64,000 nucleotides of DNA from Hyphomicrobiales bacterium (lineage in GTDB: Bacteria > Pseudomonadota > Alphaproteobacteria > Rhizobiales > Rhizobiaceae): positions 62,001 to 126,000 of the forward strand of contig UBXG01000004.1 of assembly GCA_900469475.1 (NCBI GenBank). Reading direction: 5' to 3'. The notes under the pieces were generated by a model that saw only the letters and a program-made list of their open reading frames with translations, had not been told where the DNA came from and did not search any database. The position numbers and the translations under genes are program-made. Below, in pieces: positions 62,746-64,000 of the stretch. Position 1 is the first letter of the stretch, and every line of letters starts with the position of its first letter.

Positions 62746-64000
62746 TTGGGAGCAGCTTTCAGGTCATTGCGCGAAAATACACAGATCGGTCGTCATTCCA
62801 TCGTGACGGCCGTTTTGGTTTGCTTTGCATTGATCGTTGCCGTCGTGACCTTGATGGTTCTTACCGCGATCGGCCGCGTCGCCGATTATTCCAACAAGCT
62901 GGATGACGAGCGCTCCTGGGAGACGACCGTCGGTGCACTGAAGACTTTTCAGGGACAACTGGAAGCGACGCTGCACGACCATTCCGCCCGCAATGACGCG
63001 GTGCGAAGCATTTACGGAACGGACAATCAAGGCTGGATCGCCGGCAATTACGGCGACATTTCCTCCAATGGTGCCCTGTTCGATACTGCCGTCATCGTCG
63101 ACGACAACAACAAGCCGATCGTTGCTTATCATGACGGTGAACCATTGACTGGCAACATAGAGGAGGTCCTTGGCACCGCGGTCTGGGCGCTCGTCGATCA
63201 GGCGCGCGCGACACGTGTGACCGGGGTGCCGGAAGCCTCGAGCTATATCATGACCAGGGATGGTATCGCGGCGGTCGGTGCCGCGACGATCCGCGAAAGA
63301 TCCGGTCGCATTCCGGTGCCAGAAGGACATCGGCGCTATTTGATCCTCGTCCGCTACCTCGATGCCGACCGGATCAAGATGCTCTCGAATACCTATGTCA
63401 TCAGCGGCTTGAGGCTGGTGCCGCCGGAAACCGTGGCCCGCTATGCCGTCTCCATCGTCGATCCGCTCGGCAAGTCGCTTGGGCGGCTGGTGTGGAGTTC
63501 GCGCCAGCCGGGGGACATGAGCTATCAGCAGGTCCGCCCGCTGGTTCTCGGAGCGCTCGGTCTGGTGGGTCTGTTCTTCATGGTGCTTTTGATCCTGGGA
63601 TTGATGGCGGGGCGCCGGCTGCGGGCGGAAGAGGTTCAGGCGCGCCAGGTTTCTCTTCGCGATCGGCTGAGCGGGCTCCTCAACCGCGAGGGATTGCGGC
63701 TCGATGTGGATCGCCTGGTCGAGCGGGCGCGCTCCGATGGTACCAATGTCCTGCTTCTCTACCTCGATCTCGATGGTTTCAAGGAAATCAACGACGCCTA
63801 TGGGCATGGCACCGGCGATCAGCTGATCCGCGCGGTAGCCGCCGGGCTCAAGGTGCTCGTGCCGCCGCAGGCAGCCTTGGCGCGCCTTGGTGGCGATGAG
63901 TTCGCCATCGCCTTCCCGACGAAGGAGCTTAATGATGCTCCCGCCTTGCGCCTTGCGGAGCAGATCCTGGATTTCCTTGCCGAACCTCTGGAGATCGGCC
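62746..64000 (+). CDS. CHASE4-like/GGDEF diguanylate cyclase, 3' end missing
   Basis: The frame is open to the window end, 418 codons. The start is TTG 62746: AAGGAG (62732-62737) is eight bases upstream, a TGA in frame at 62704 closes the region before it, and no ATG occurs until after the first helix. The first helix covers about residues 20-42 and a second about 267-290; between them lies a periplasmic sensor of about 220 residues that looks like CHASE4. The diguanylate cyclase domain follows, with LRDRLSGLLNREGL and the active RLGGDEF motif (63889-63903). It should make cyclic di-GMP; a following EAL domain is possible beyond the window. Confidence 0.85.
   Translation, partial: MGAAFRSLRENTQIGRHSIVTAVLVCFALIVAVVTLMVLTAIGRVADYSNKLDDERSWETTVGALKTFQGQLEATLHDHSARNDAVRSIYGTDNQGWIAGNYGDISSNGALFDTAVIVDDNNKPIVAYHDGEPLTGNIEEVLGTAVWALVDQARATRVTGVPEASSYIMTRDGIAAVGAATIRERSGRIPVPEGHRRYLILVRYLDADRIKMLSNTYVISGLRLVPPETVARYAVSIVDPLGKSLGRLVWSSRQPGDMSYQQVRPLVLGALGLVGLFFMVLLILGLMAGRRLRAEEVQARQVSLRDRLSGLLNREGLRLDVDRLVERARSDGTNVLLLYLDLDGFKEINDAYGHGTGDQLIRAVAAGLKVLVPPQAALARLGGDEFAIAFPTKELNDAPALRLAEQILDFLAEPLEIG

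Overview
The window looks like chromosomal DNA of a Rhizobiaceae bacterium, most likely Rhizobium sensu stricto. Coding sequence is GC-rich. The smoC-smoEFGK-mtlK polyol order, an emrAB/rmrAB-type pump behind a divergent TetR gene, and three palindromic intergenic units of the RIME type (34718-34872, 50541-50651, 58552-58714) all fit this group. I see 60 protein genes, two of them cut by the window ends. I see no tRNA, rRNA, CRISPR array, insertion sequence or prophage. Most of the window is carbon-source catabolism: ABC importers, sugar and polyol dehydrogenases and kinases, and about a dozen local regulators.

Layout. 1-2541: end of a DUF444 (YeaH) gene and SpoVR. 2559-5730: an MFS exporter and two poorly known membrane or anchored proteins. 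5961-9706: cutC with an overlapping ROK kinase, then a two-component pair. 9923-20637: a fucose-mutarotase-like gene, a SorC regulator, the polyol ABC importer smoEFGK, mannitol dehydrogenase, a HAD phosphatase, a pentulose kinase and an RpiR regulator. 20846-23854: an EI24/CysZ-like protein, endonuclease III, DUF2244 and an AraC-methyltransferase fusion. 23918-26448: a SorC regulator divergent from transaldolase. 26498-29289: fuconolactonase-type hydrolase, IclR regulator and a DHRS6/keto-deoxy-fuconate-type dehydrogenase. 30103-37117: DUF1328 micro-protein and a putrescine-type ABC operon with gamma-aminobutyraldehyde dehydrogenase and LysR. 37313-41480: two unknown proteins, lysS and gltX. 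41841-47924: a secreted protein, TerC, AraC-Rob, and TetR/EmrA/EmrB. 48013-52410: LacI, xylB, xylA and a VOC protein. 52423-60405: a LacI regulator divergent from a ribose-type importer, followed by a TIM-barrel isomerase/epimerase, a Gfo/Idh/MocA dehydrogenase and DoxX. 60642-64000: GH1 beta-glucosidase, FMN reductase and the start of a CHASE4-like/GGDEF protein.

How the parts work together. Polyols imported by SmoEFGK would be oxidised by MtlK and phosphorylated by the FGGY kinase, xylose would pass through XylA and XylB, and transaldolase would move the resulting pentose phosphates into central metabolism. The putrescine importer feeds its own aldehyde dehydrogenase. The 52-60 kb locus has the parts list of a glycoside-oxidation pathway with an unknown substrate. 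Its divergent promoter region has two identical LacI-type operators in inverted orientation, and a third, 12-of-14 match lies 26 bases before the isomerase gene.

The observations most worth testing are the operator architectures (LacI at 53543-53577 and 57453-57466; TetR at 44907-44982; SorC at 11370-11394; the 20-bp palindrome at 28222-28241), the structured leaders of transaldolase and of the short-chain dehydrogenase, and a probable leaderless promoter for the DUF2244 gene. All functions are read from sequence features and remembered family knowledge; no database search was possible.
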